19,498 nt of DNA from assembly GCA_017462125.1 (NCBI GenBank), contig JAFTRQ010000109.1, forward strand, positions 1 through 19,498, read 5' to 3'. Positions 7,650-15,787 of the stretch are shown in pieces. Both the position numbers and the translations under genes were made by a program. The stretch is from Clostridia bacterium. GTDB taxonomy: Bacteria; Bacillota_A; Clostridia; Oscillospirales; CAG-272. Position 1 is the stretch's first letter. Every line of letters begins with the position of its first letter. Under the pieces are notes generated by a model. It searched no databases, had not been told where the DNA came from, and worked only from the letters and a program-made list of their open reading frames with translations.

Positions 7650-8786
7650 ATGAATTACGGAATGGATATGACCCAGATAAACGACGCGTTGACGCAAACT
7701 GCGGCGTGTGCCTCCGAGATCGCTTACGATAAGGCGAACGGACTAGTGTTCGTCTCTTATAAGACGGGACTGCGCAAGCGATACGGAGAGTCCACGGGTA
7801 AGCTCTGCCTGTCGGTCTTTTCACCCTCTCAGCCACACAACGTCCGTCACCGTGTGATCGACGTGGGTGTTGGTGAGTCACGAGGCTTGCTTTGCAACGC
7901 AAACTATATTGTTGGCGACGGTAAAAACCGTATGATCTTTACCACCACTAAGGGCGAGCTTGCAGCCTTTTACCGCGACTACGATTTTTATAAGGATAAG
8001 GTCTCGGACAGAGTGGAGGTGCTTCTGCGTACCGAGAATGGAGACATTCGCTTGAATCTTGACAGCTACCGCGCATATCTTGCAAGGTACGGACTTCGGA
8101 TCGAGGGAAACAGCCATCCTATCATCAATAAGGTCACGAGATACAAGGGAGAGCTTTACACAGCGATCTCCTATGATGCTACAGGATACCCGATCCTTTG
8201 CAAAATCGAAGACAACGTGCTGGTGCCCTTTGCCGTCTGTCCCGAGCCTATGACGTACGAGTTCCGCTATTTCATAAATGACGATGGCATATTCGGTATG
8301 TACCGTTTCCCGCCCGACGACAACGGCACGGGTCACGCGGCCTACACTGTGTCGAAGGACGGTGGCGCAACCTGGAACACCACGGTGTTTGAGGACGGCA
8401 TACAGTCGCGTCCCGACATTATGGAATATTACGGTAAGCCTCTTATTATCTACAACTACAAAAGCGATCAGTCTATTGAGAATTGGCCGATCATGCACCA
8501 CTTCCGCAATTCGATCAAGATGATCTACGACGGAAGGGTGATCTTTGATTGGTTCACCAAATACGGCATCGTCGAGCACGAGACCGTGAGCATTTGCGGC
8601 GACCTGTATATGGTGTTCTCCAACTGTCCGCAGGCGTTGTCCACCGAGAACGGCGGCGCGTGGCTTGAGTGCGGGCATTACGTGGAGCAGGGTAAGGAAG
8701 CAATTCAATGGGCTAAGATCGGATATCTTTTGGATGAGAAGAAATTATTTGAGCCTATCCCGCCCCGATCTGTTAAAATGAATTAA
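7650..8786 (+). CDS. Sialidase-fold (Asp-box/BNR) protein
   Basis: 378 residues from the ATG at 7650, chosen because AAAGGAG lies eight bases upstream; the in-frame ATG at 7590 adds 20 unrelated residues and has no ribosome site. The sequence is a run of short beta strands typical of a six-bladed propeller. It has one clear Asp box (SKDGGATW, residues 235-242) and weaker propeller-like repeats such as YTAISYDATGYPILCKIED and IIYNYKSDQS. Such proteins include sialidases and other exo-glycosidases and some non-enzymatic propellers. There is no signal peptide or lipobox, so the protein appears cytoplasmic and could process oligosaccharides taken up after the surface hydrolase has acted; this is inference from the neighbourhood. 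The sialidase Arg triad could not be assigned with confidence. It is followed by a terminator. Confidence 0.65.
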   Translation: MNYGMDMTQINDALTQTAACASEIAYDKANGLVFVSYKTGLRKRYGESTGKLCLSVFSPSQPHNVRHRVIDVGVGESRGLLCNANYIVGDGKNRMIFTTTKGELAAFYRDYDFYKDKVSDRVEVLLRTENGDIRLNLDSYRAYLARYGLRIEGNSHPIINKVTRYKGELYTAISYDATGYPILCKIEDNVLVPFAVCPEPMTYEFRYFINDDGIFGMYRFPPDDNGTGHAAYTVSKDGGATWNTTVFEDGIQSRPDIMEYYGKPLIIYNYKSDQSIENWPIMHHFRNSIKMIYDGRVIFDWFTKYGIVEHETVSICGDLYMVFSNCPQALSTENGGAWLECGHYVEQGKEAIQWAKIGYLLDEKKLFEPIPPRSVKMN

Positions 8787-8821
8787 ATCTCCGCCCCCGA
8801 TTGACAATCGGGGGCGGATTT
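8785..8821 (+). terminator. Hairpin terminator of the Asp-box gene, overlapping the next promoter
   Basis: A 12-bp GC-rich stem (8791-8802 with 8806-8817) with a 3-nt loop directly follows the stop, extended by A/T pairs. The U-tract is short (ATTT), so termination may be leaky. The -35 of the helicase promoter spans the stem-loop junction. Confidence 0.7.
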
Positions 8822-8829
8822 GGTATAAT
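8801..8829 (+). promoter_or_regulatory. Consensus sigma-A promoter of the helicase gene
   Basis: TTGACA (8801-8806), 17-nt spacer and TATAAT (8824-8829), with TGG before the -10. The spacer includes TCGGGGGC, as in the promoter upstream of the glycosylase gene. Confidence 0.9.
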
Positions 8830-8860
8830 TGTATCGTAACGAAAAAAAGGAGGTGAGCGG

Positions 8861-11287
8861 ATGCGATACGATGCGGACAGAAATCATATTGAGCTTAGCG
8901 TGCGGGAGCTGTGCGAAACGGCACTCCTTCGCGGTGATATCGATTGCCGCCGCTCGTCGGTCAATCTGTATGAAAGAGCAGCCGAGGGGAAAAGAGTCCA
9001 TCAGAAGCTGCAAACCTCCTTCGGTGCACTGTATCACAGCGAGGTGGAGCTTCGTAACACAAGCAAGCTTGACGAGATCTTTTTCTATGTCAAGGGCAGA
9101 GCCGACGGAATAATATGTCATAACGGCAACTATACCGTCGATGAGATCAAGACCGTCGGTGAGCACCGATTTGCTAGCAAGATCGTGGACCGTCTCCACA
9201 CAGCCCAGCTTTATTGCTATGCGTATTTCCTTTGCCAAACAAAGGGCTTAGCAGGAGTCAACACGCGAATCATCTATTATAACGTAGAGGACGGCGAGAT
9301 CGAATATAATGAAAAATTTACCGCGGTGGAGGAGCTTAGAAGCTTTTATCATCAGCTTCTTTCCTGCGTGGTCTGGCGAGCGAGATTGCTGCGCGAAAGA
9401 GCGCGGGAGCGGATGCCCTCTGCGGCAAGCTGTGTCTTTCCGTACTCCTCGCTTCGGGAAAGTCAGGAGGAGATGATCCGCGAGTGCTATCGCGATCTGA
9501 AAAACGGAAATCGCCTGTTCTGCCAAGCGCCTACGGGTATCGGTAAGACGATGTCCACGCTCTATCCCTCCGTCAAGTGTATCGGTGAGGGAATTGCGGA
9601 TAAGATCTTTTATCTGACCAGCAAGGCAAGCATCCGCCGTGAGGCATTTGCCGCCGCAGAAAGATTGCATAAGGCAGGCGCACGTATCCGCGCGCTTGTG
9701 CTGTCCTCCCGTGAGCAGATGTGCGTCAATGAGGCGGCAAAGCTGTGTCAGGGCAGGCTTTCCTCAAACTGCAATCCCGAGCTTTGCCCTTATGCAAAAG
9801 GGTATTATGATAAGCTGAACGGGGCATTGGAGGAGCTGCTATCGCTTTCCGATCAGTTTGACAGTCGAGCCGTTAAGGAATTTGCCACAGCCAAAGGGCT
9901 TTGCCCCTATGAGCTTTCACTCGATCTGTCGGAGCTATGCGACGTGATCGTTTGCGACTACAATTACGTTTTTTCTCCCACCGTATATCTCAAGCGCTAT
10001 TTTGACGATAACGCCGCGGGCAAGGAGCGGTTTATTTTCCTCGTGGACGAGGCGCATAACCTGCCCGACCGCGCAAGGGATATGTTTTCTTCCAGATTGA
10101 CCACCGACGATTTTGAAAGGGTGCTTTCACTTTCTGGTGAGAGCGGAATGCTGACCGATGCCTGTCTCTCATTGCTCCGAAGCTTTGAGACCTTGGAAAA
10201 GCTCTGTCATGACAATATGCAATACGACGGCGACGGACGTGGCGTAGGATATTACGTTGCCCGAGATCTGCCCGAGAATTTTGTCAGAGCGCTGTCCGCT
10301 TTCTCGGAGAAATGTGATACGTGGATGAAGCATAATTACGGTCACGCGGCATATTATGCTGCCGAGGATCTGAGCTTCAAGCTGTATGAGTTCAAAAAAA
10401 TATGCGAGTGCTTTGACCGCCATTATCTGACCTTTATCAACACAAGCTACGGTAAAACCTCGCTTTTGCTTTATTGTCTCGATCCCTCGCACAATCTTTC
10501 CGTGGCATTGGAGCGAGCGCACGCATCGATCCTGTTTTCCGCGACGCTGACCCCTACGGACTATTTTGCAGATATCCTCGGAGGAGGGAAAAAGACGGTT
10601 TCCGTCAGCTTCCGCTCCCCATTCCCAAGAGAGAACCTTTGCATTGCGGCTGTTGATAAGATCAGCACAAGGTTTGAGGACAGGGAAAAGTCTGTCAAGA
10701 AGATCGCCTCCTGCATTGCCGCCACCGTGTCGGCGAAGGTGGGAAATTATATGGTCTTTTTCCCGTCCTACGGCTTTATGGACGAGGTGCACAAGATTTT
10801 TCACGCAAAATATCCGAAGGTCAGAACGCTCCCGCAAAAAAAGAATATGACGTATTCAGAAAAGGAAACGTATCTTGCCGAGTTTTGTGACGACGGCAAG
10901 CTCCGCATCGGCTTTTGTGTGCTTGGCGGCTCCTTCTCGGAGGGCATTGATCTGCCGGGCAGACGTCTGATCGGCACCGTTGTCGTAGGTGTAGGCCTCC
11001 CCGGGCTTTCGGATGAAAATAATATCATTCGCGACTATTACGAGGAAAAATGCGGTATGGGATACGACTATGCCTACACCTACCCCGGGATGAATTCGGT
11101 TCTGCAGGCTGTGGGAAGAGTGATCCGCACCGAAAGTGACCGCGGCATCGCTGTGTTGATCGACGACAGATATGCCGAGCCCAAATATCGCGCCTTGTAT
11201 CCTGAGGAGTGGAAGGGGATAAAATTTGCAGGAAATCCGCAGTCTCTTGCAGAAATCGCCCGCAGATTTTGGCAAAACGAAGAATAA
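8861..11287 (+). CDS. DinG/XPD-like ATP-dependent DNA helicase with N-terminal PD-(D/E)XK nuclease domain
   Basis: 808 residues. The N-terminal part (about 1-190) looks like a PD-(D/E)XK, Cas4/RecB-type nuclease: His47 in a VHQKLQ context, Asp82 in GRADG, then Asp94-Glu95-Ile-Lys97. The rest is a superfamily-2 helicase of the Rad3/XPD/DinG group: Walker A APTGIGKT (223-230), DEAH box (396-399, followed by NLPDRARDM), an ATLTPTDYF segment, and motif VI QAVGRVIR (749-756). Cysteines at 288, 296, 304, 309 and 348, between Walker A and the DEAH box, are candidates for the Fe-S cluster of this family. It should unwind DNA 5' to 3' during repair, with the nuclease domain trimming or loading. A full AAGGAGGTGA ribosome site (8847-8856) fixes the start. 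It is probably monocistronic under the promoter at 8801-8829. Confidence 0.9.
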   Translation: MRYDADRNHIELSVRELCETALLRGDIDCRRSSVNLYERAAEGKRVHQKLQTSFGALYHSEVELRNTSKLDEIFFYVKGRADGIICHNGNYTVDEIKTVGEHRFASKIVDRLHTAQLYCYAYFLCQTKGLAGVNTRIIYYNVEDGEIEYNEKFTAVEELRSFYHQLLSCVVWRARLLRERARERMPSAASCVFPYSSLRESQEEMIRECYRDLKNGNRLFCQAPTGIGKTMSTLYPSVKCIGEGIADKIFYLTSKASIRREAFAAAERLHKAGARIRALVLSSREQMCVNEAAKLCQGRLSSNCNPELCPYAKGYYDKLNGALEELLSLSDQFDSRAVKEFATAKGLCPYELSLDLSELCDVIVCDYNYVFSPTVYLKRYFDDNAAGKERFIFLVDEAHNLPDRARDMFSSRLTTDDFERVLSLSGESGMLTDACLSLLRSFETLEKLCHDNMQYDGDGRGVGYYVARDLPENFVRALSAFSEKCDTWMKHNYGHAAYYAAEDLSFKLYEFKKICECFDRHYLTFINTSYGKTSLLLYCLDPSHNLSVALERAHASILFSATLTPTDYFADILGGGKKTVSVSFRSPFPRENLCIAAVDKISTRFEDREKSVKKIASCIAATVSAKVGNYMVFFPSYGFMDEVHKIFHAKYPKVRTLPQKKNMTYSEKETYLAEFCDDGKLRIGFCVLGGSFSEGIDLPGRRLIGTVVVGVGLPGLSDENNIIRDYYEEKCGMGYDYAYTYPGMNSVLQAVGRVIRTESDRGIAVLIDDRYAEPKYRALYPEEWKGIKFAGNPQSLAEIARRFWQNEE

Positions 11288-11319
11288 ATGAAAAATTTTG
11301 CAAAATTTCAAAATACATC

Positions 11320-11348
11320 TTGCTTTTTATGTAAATGTGTGGTATAAT
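11320..11348 (+). promoter_or_regulatory. Sigma-A promoter of the aminotransferase gene
   Basis: TTGCTT (11320-11325), 17-nt spacer and TATAAT (11343-11348), with TGTGG before the -10 (extended -10). It lies in the AT-rich gap after the helicase gene. Confidence 0.78.
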
Positions 11349-11392
11349 GGTGCATATTGTTGAAAAAACGGAAAAACGGAGTAATTTTGAAG

Positions 11393-12667
11393 ATGAAATA
11401 TTGCGAAATGACCCCCGATGCTCTTAATGCAGAGTATCAAAGCTTAAAGAATGAATATGAGAAAATAAAAGCCGACGGAATGAAGTTGGATATCTCCCGA
11501 GGTAAGCCCTGTACCGATCAGCTCAATCTTTCTGACGGGCTGTTGACCATTCTTCAGGGCGCCGACGATTGCAAGACCGAGGCAGGCTTCGATTGCCGTA
11601 ACTACGGTCTTTTCGAAGGTGTTCCCGAGGCGCAGAAGCTCTTTTCCGAGCTGCTTACCATTCCTTCCGAAAATATATTGCTCGGCGGTGCTTCGTCGCT
11701 CAACTTTATGTACGACACGCTGGCTCGCGCAATGCTGTACGGCGTGTGCGGAAGCGAGAGACCCTGGTGCAAGGAGGATAAGGTCAAGTTTATTTGCCCC
11801 GTCCCCGGCTACGACCGCCATTTTATGGTAACACAGTCTCTCGGTATCGAGATGGTCAACGTAAATATGACTCCCACAGGTCCCGATATGGACGCTGTTG
11901 AGGAGCTTGTAAAGGATCCCTCGGTAAAGGGTATCTGGTGTAATCCCAAGTATTCCAATCCCGACGGAATCACTTATTCTGACGATACGGTGCGCCGTCT
12001 CGCTTATATGGAGACCGCGGCAAAGGATTTCCGCATTATGTGGGACAATGCCTATGCGATCCACGACCTGTACGATAAGGGCGACGAGCTGCTCGATATT
12101 ATCGAAGAGTGCTGTAAGGCGGGACACCCTGACAGAGTGCTCTGCTTCTACTCCACCTCCAAGATCACATATCCCGGCGGTGGTGTTGCGCTGATGGCGG
12201 CAAGTGAGAATAACCTCGGTCAGATCAAGGAGATCATGAAGGCGCAGACCATCAACTTCGATAAGCTCAATCAGCTTCGTCACGTCAGATATTTTAAGAC
12301 CGCAGACAGCGTTAGAGAGCATATGAAGAAGCACGCGGCGATCATTGCGCCCAAGTTTGCCCTTGTAAAGGAGCATTTGACAAGAGAGCTTGCGCCCCGC
12401 GGTATCGCGCGCTGGACAGATCCCAACGGCGGTTACTTTATCAGCCTCTTCGTAGAGAAGGGATGCGCGAAGAGAGCATACGCTCTTGCAAAGGATGCAG
12501 GTCTTACGCTGACCACCGTTGGTGCAACCTATCCTTACGGCTACGATCCCGACGACAGCAACATCCGTATTGCTCCCACCTATCCCAAGCTCGAGGAGCT
12601 TGATAAAGCGATGAAGGTGTTGACTGTTTGTGTCAGATTGGCAGCTGTAGAAAAATTTTTAAAATAA
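11393..12667 (+). CDS. Aspartate aminotransferase, PF12897 type
   Basis: 424 residues from the ATG at 11393. A TTG at 11357 would add 12 residues but lies only a few bases after the promoter -10, and GGAG at 11378-11381 serves the ATG. The protein is a fold-type I PLP transaminase of the subgroup typified by actinobacterial and clostridial aspartate aminotransferases: LDISRGKPC and QLNLSDGLL near the N-terminus, [19 protein letters not shown], the PLP-phosphate loop [33 protein letters not shown], and [11 protein letters not shown] with Lys257 as the Schiff-base lysine. It would interconvert aspartate plus 2-oxoglutarate with oxaloacetate plus glutamate in the cytoplasm. Its length fits the family. 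No ordinary terminator follows; the inverted repeat at 12698-12763 is the first strong hairpin downstream. Confidence 0.88.
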   Translation: MKYCEMTPDALNAEYQSLKNEYEKIKADGMKLDISRGKPCTDQLNLSDGLLTILQGADDCKTEAGFDCRNYGLFEGVPEAQKLFSELLTIPSENILLGGASSLNFMYDTLARAMLYGVCGSERPWCKEDKVKFICPVPGYDRHFMVTQSLGIEMVNVNMTPTGPDMDAVEELVKDPSVKGIWCNPKYSNPDGITYSDDTVRRLAYMETAAKDFRIMWDNAYAIHDLYDKGDELLDIIEECCKAGHPDRVLCFYSTSKITYPGGGVALMAASENNLGQIKEIMKAQTINFDKLNQLRHVRYFKTADSVREHMKKHAAIIAPKFALVKEHLTRELAPRGIARWTDPNGGYFISLFVEKGCAKRAYALAKDAGLTLTTVGATYPYGYDPDDSNIRIAPTYPKLEELDKAMKVLTVCVRLAAVEKFLK

Positions 12668-12697
12668 TTGACAAAGGACGTCACCCATAAACCATAG

Positions 12698-12763
12698 GGG
12701 AGGGCCTTGGTCCTCCCGTTTCGTAGATTTAAGATCGTTAAAACGGGAGGAGCAAGCCCTCCC
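12698..12763. repeat. MITE-like imperfect inverted repeat
   Basis: Two 24-nt arms (12698-12721 and 12740-12763) are near-perfect reverse complements, with one bulge and one substitution, around an 18-nt loop. Each arm itself contains a GGGAGGG..TCCTCCC mini-hairpin. It lies in the 150-bp gap between the aminotransferase and radical SAM genes, codes for nothing recognisable, and its composition differs from its surroundings. Similar GC-rich palindromes are scattered in gut Clostridia genomes. It may also act as a terminator, but no T-run follows. Confidence 0.7.
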
Positions 12764-12817
12764 TTGCGAAATTTAACGCTTGCAATCATTCTACGGGTGG
12801 AAAAGAAAGGGAATTGT

Positions 12818-13780
12818 ATGAGAATAAAACAATCCGATATAAATCCGTTTCCCAACAGCGACACAAATAAAAGATACTACACCTACGACTACTATTTGAG
12901 AAAGACGTTTGGCGGCAAGTGTATGAAAATACCGCTTGACGCGGGCTTCACCTGTCCGAATATCGACGGACGATGCTCTGTGGGCGGTTGCATTTATTGC
13001 TCACCCAGAGGGAGCGGCGATTTTGCCGCCGATGCGATATTGCCCGTAGCAGAGCAGTTTGAGATCATAAAAGAACAATTATCGAGCAAGTGGAAGACCG
13101 ACAAATATATCCCCTATTTTCAAGCCCATACCAACACCTATGCGCCCCTTTCGGTCATAAGGGAAAAGGTTGAGAGCGTGGTTTGTAAGGAGGGGGTCGT
13201 TGGCTTGAATATCGCAACCCGTGCAGATTGCCTTGAGGAAGACGTGGTAGCATATCTTGCAGCTCTTGCACAGCGAACGGTTTTGACTGTGGAGCTTGGT
13301 CTTCAGACTGTTCACGACTCCACCGCCTATGCCATCAACAGAGGGCATAGCTTTGCGGATTTTTTGGCGGGATACGGAAAGCTCCGTGCCGCCTCGGATA
13401 AGATCAATATCTGTGTGCACCTCATCTTCGGGCTTCCGGGAGAGAGCAGGGAAATGATGCTGGAGTCGGTAAGACAGGTGGCAGCCCTGCGCCCCGATCA
13501 GGTCAAGATCCACCTTTTGCACGTCATTCGCGGTACACGCCTCGCCGATATATATAATGAAGGAAACTACACGCCTCTTGAAATGGAAGAGTACGTGAAT
13601 ATCGTGGCAGACGCATTGACCCTCCTGCCGCCGGAAACAGTGATCGGAAGGCTGACGGGTGACGGTATGCAAAGCGAGCTCCTGTCTCCCGAATGGAGCA
13701 GAAAAAAGACCGTGGTGATCAACAATATCGATAAAAAAATGTACGCGGACGACTTGTGGCAGGGGAAAAACTTCAATTGA
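12818..13780 (+). CDS. TIGR01212-type radical SAM protein (YtqA/YhcC-like)
   Basis: 320 residues from the ATG at 12818, which has AAAGGG six bases upstream. The frame is open further upstream to 12707, but that stretch is the inverted repeat, not protein. The N-terminus has YTYDYYLRKTFGGKCMKIPL and the cluster-binding cysteines Cys46, Cys58 and Cys61 (CPNIDG...GGCIYC), the C-x11-C-x2-C spacing of this Elp3-related radical SAM group. Later conserved parts are FQAHTNTYAP, IATRADCL, VELGLQTVHDSTAYAINRGH, HLIFGLPGES and VKIHLLHVIRGTRLA. The family is widespread and its reaction remains poorly defined. It would be a cytoplasmic [4Fe-4S] SAM enzyme. The stop is TGA, and no clear terminator lies before the next promoter. 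Confidence 0.92.
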   Translation: MRIKQSDINPFPNSDTNKRYYTYDYYLRKTFGGKCMKIPLDAGFTCPNIDGRCSVGGCIYCSPRGSGDFAADAILPVAEQFEIIKEQLSSKWKTDKYIPYFQAHTNTYAPLSVIREKVESVVCKEGVVGLNIATRADCLEEDVVAYLAALAQRTVLTVELGLQTVHDSTAYAINRGHSFADFLAGYGKLRAASDKINICVHLIFGLPGESREMMLESVRQVAALRPDQVKIHLLHVIRGTRLADIYNEGNYTPLEMEEYVNIVADALTLLPPETVIGRLTGDGMQSELLSPEWSRKKTVVINNIDKKMYADDLWQGKNFN

Positions 13781-13821
13781 TGCACTTTGTAAATGCGAAG
13801 ATAATAATTCCTCGGTTTCTA

Positions 13822-13850
13822 TTGACAAAAATAGATTTGTAGTGTATAAT
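13822..13850 (+). promoter_or_regulatory. Consensus sigma-A promoter of the first surface-protein gene
   Basis: TTGACA (13822-13827), 17-nt spacer and TATAAT (13845-13850). AAGGAG at 13870-13875 precedes the ATG at 13884. This promoter is unrelated in sequence to those of the two downstream paralogs. Confidence 0.9.
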
Positions 13851-13883
13851 ATATAAACTAAATATAAAAAAGGAGAAGAAAAA

Positions 13884-15503
13884 ATGAAAAAGATTTTTTC
13901 CACTATTTTGGTTGCGGCGCTGATGCTTTCGATGCTTTCAGCTCTTGCAATTGTTCCAACCTCCGCTATCGACGGTGATTGGATCGTATATTCCAAGGCA
14001 GACCATTATATGGATGACTATGAGGGAGATATTATGAGTATCCCCGGCTACGAGTACACCGATGACGGTCTCAAAGTGATTCCTGCGGATTGGCGTGATT
14101 TCACTCCCGGTGCAGGTGTTCAGACCAAGGAAAAGGTTGACATCAAGGAAGGCGTCTATATGGAAGTTCGTGTTGACGAATTCAGCAACAACTCCGACTT
14201 CTGATTCAACTTCAACATCTGGTCCAAGCCTATGTTCAAGGCAGGTAAGACCGATACCGAAAAGTGGGGCTACGGCGTACAGGAGCTTATCCGTTCCAAC
14301 GCGCAGTATACAAACTGGAGATGTGAGTGGAAGACCGGCGGATTTGATGCAAAGGGTGCTACACAGATCTCTGCTGACAACACTCCCGTTAATGAGGACG
14401 GTTGTCTTTACCTTACCTTCAAGGTAACCTGGAATGGATCTTCTTATGCGGTTTCTATTAACAACTCGGCGGCACCTCAGGCAGTTGTCGACTACATGAA
14501 CGAGACCTATGCAAAGGATTCCGAGGCTTACATCGGCTTTAACCTCCAGAACGGTACTAAGGGCGGTAAGTGCGGTATTACCGTTTTGAAGTTCGGTACG
14601 AACGAGAATGATGCGATCACACCTATGGGTGATGATTCCAGAGAACCCGAGAATTTCTACCTCACGATTGCTGACATCGCAGATGCTAACACTGTTGAGG
14701 CAGGCAAGCCTGCGATCTATATGAACGGTAACAGAGCGCAGAGCGACGTTAAGCAGGTTCCCGAAGCTGCAAACGGTACAAGCACGATCAACGATGACTA
14801 TTCTATTCACGTTGTTGCAAGCACTTCCACACCTTATCTCGGATTCGGTGTTGCGAATGACGTATCCTACGCAATCGAGGATTTCCCCGTAGCAATGGTC
14901 GTTACCAGAGACTTCTGTACTTGCGGAGAGGACGAGTGCTTTGCGCTTGAATCCACCAATATGTACATGATGACCGGTGAGATAACCGCCGCTGCAAACG
15001 ATTGCAAGGTAAATGAGCTTAATATGTGTGACAGCGCATATGTTGTCGATGGACATTCTTACCTCTTTTTCTTCTATGATTTCTCTGATGCGGATGCTCC
15101 TTTTGAAACAACGGGAAGAATCAATTCCTTCCGTATTGACTTCGCAGGTGTTGACGTAAGCACAGCAGGCGCAAACGCGTTTGACGTATGCTTCGGCGCA
15201 ATGTTCAGAAGTGTTGATGAGGCAGTTGCATATGCAGAAGCATACTTCACCGAGCTTGGTTGGGTAGAAGAGACTGAGCCCGCCACCACTGAGGAACCCA
15301 CCGAAGAGCCTACTGAAGAGCCCACCGAAGAGGCTACAACCGAGGCTCCCAAGGCAGACGCTACAACTGAGGCTCCCGCAGCAGACGGTACTGACGCTCC
15401 CACAGAGGGCGGCTGTGGCTCCGTAGTTGGCTTCGGCGCAATCGCAATCGTAGCAGTAGCTGCAGTTGCAGGTATGGTTTCTTTCAAGAAGAAGGAAGAC
15501 TAA
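13884..15503 (+). pseudogene. Secreted C-terminally anchored surface protein, copy 1, interrupted by in-frame TGA
   Basis: The gene has a full set of signals but a TGA at 14202-14204 after codon 106. Reading through it gives about 539 codons collinear with copy 2. Signal peptide 1-28 (ends PTSA), then an N-terminal module (DDYEGD, PGYEYTDDGL, DWRD, VDIKEGVYMEVRVDEF), a second module starting FYLTIADIADANTV with a Cys cluster (FCTCGEDECFALES), a Glu-Pro-Thr repeat linker, and the anchor GGCGSVVGFGAIAIVAVAAV ending KKKED. The TGA replaces the Trp that both paralogs have (LWYN and KWFN). TGA is a genuine stop in this genome (hydrolase and radical SAM genes), so this is a nonsense mutation, or readthrough if the protein is made. 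The ATG at 14232 has no ribosome site. The 3' half shows no other damage, so the mutation is recent. No known family was recognised. Confidence 0.85.
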
Positions 15504-15528
15504 TTTCAAATGCGGAGCATTTGAAATT
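15502..15528 (+). repeat. Hairpin overlapping the stop codon of copy 1
   Basis: A perfect 12-bp stem (15502-15513 with 15517-15528) with a GGA loop includes two bases of the TAA stop. There is no T-run after it, so it is not itself a terminator. The identical hairpin follows copy 2. Confidence 0.85.
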
Positions 15529-15566
15529 ATAAGTATAACTTTGAATTGAAGTTGCATTAATATGAG

Positions 15567-15602
15567 AATAAATCCCGCGCTTTGGCGCGGGATTTATTTT
15601 TT
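15567..15602 (+). terminator. Intrinsic terminator after surface-protein copy 1
   Basis: A 14-bp stem (AATAAATCCCGCGC with its complement) with a TTTG loop, followed by a T-rich run. It is preceded by a conserved AT-rich stretch also found before two later terminators. Confidence 0.92.
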
Positions 15603-15683
15603 ATTTGAGATAAAAGGAAACCAATTACATAAATTTGGGTTAAAGTGACAAAAAAATATGTGACAATTTGTCCAAAATGTGTA

Positions 15684-15712
15684 TTTACTTTTTGTAACGG
15701 TTATGGTAAAAT
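15684..15712 (+). promoter_or_regulatory. Extended -10 promoter of surface-protein copy 2
   Basis: TTTACT (15684-15689), 17-nt spacer and TAAAAT (15707-15712) preceded by TATGG. The same elements and spacing are conserved before copy 3. A short inverted repeat GACAATTTGTC lies just upstream (about 15662-15672) but is not conserved in copy 3. The leader contains a hairpin (15731-15753). Confidence 0.72.
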
Positions 15713-15730
15713 AAACATATAAAAGATAGT

Positions 15731-15753
15731 AGCTTCGAATGCGAGGTGAAGCT
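15731..15753 (+). promoter_or_regulatory. 5' leader hairpin of copy 2
   Basis: AGCTTC (15731-15736) pairs with GAAGCT (15748-15753) in the untranslated leader, 35 nt before the start codon. At the same place copy 3 has a different sequence that can also pair, while the flanks are identical. Confidence 0.45.
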
Positions 15754-15787
15754 TTTATAAAAAACAAATTTTATAAGGAGATTTCTT

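Noticed and set aside
11290..11310. AT-rich palindrome around AATTTTGCAAAATT after the helicase gene
   Set aside because: It is a weak A/T-only stem without GC pairs or a proper U-tract, not convincing as a terminator or operator.
12668..12673. TTGACA just after the aminotransferase stop
   Set aside because: No -10 element lies at 16-18 nt downstream, so a promoter is not supported.
12707..12817. Upstream in-frame extension of the radical SAM gene
   Set aside because: It is the arm of the inverted repeat read as protein. The ATG at 12818 has a ribosome site and gives the family N-terminus.
14202..14204. Recoding of TGA as Trp (alternative genetic code)
   Set aside because: TGA is the real stop of the hydrolase, permease and radical SAM genes, and Trp is encoded by TGG throughout.
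14232..15503. Independent gene starting at the ATG at 14232
   Set aside because: There is no ribosome site, and the sequence begins in the middle of a module that is continuous in both paralogs.
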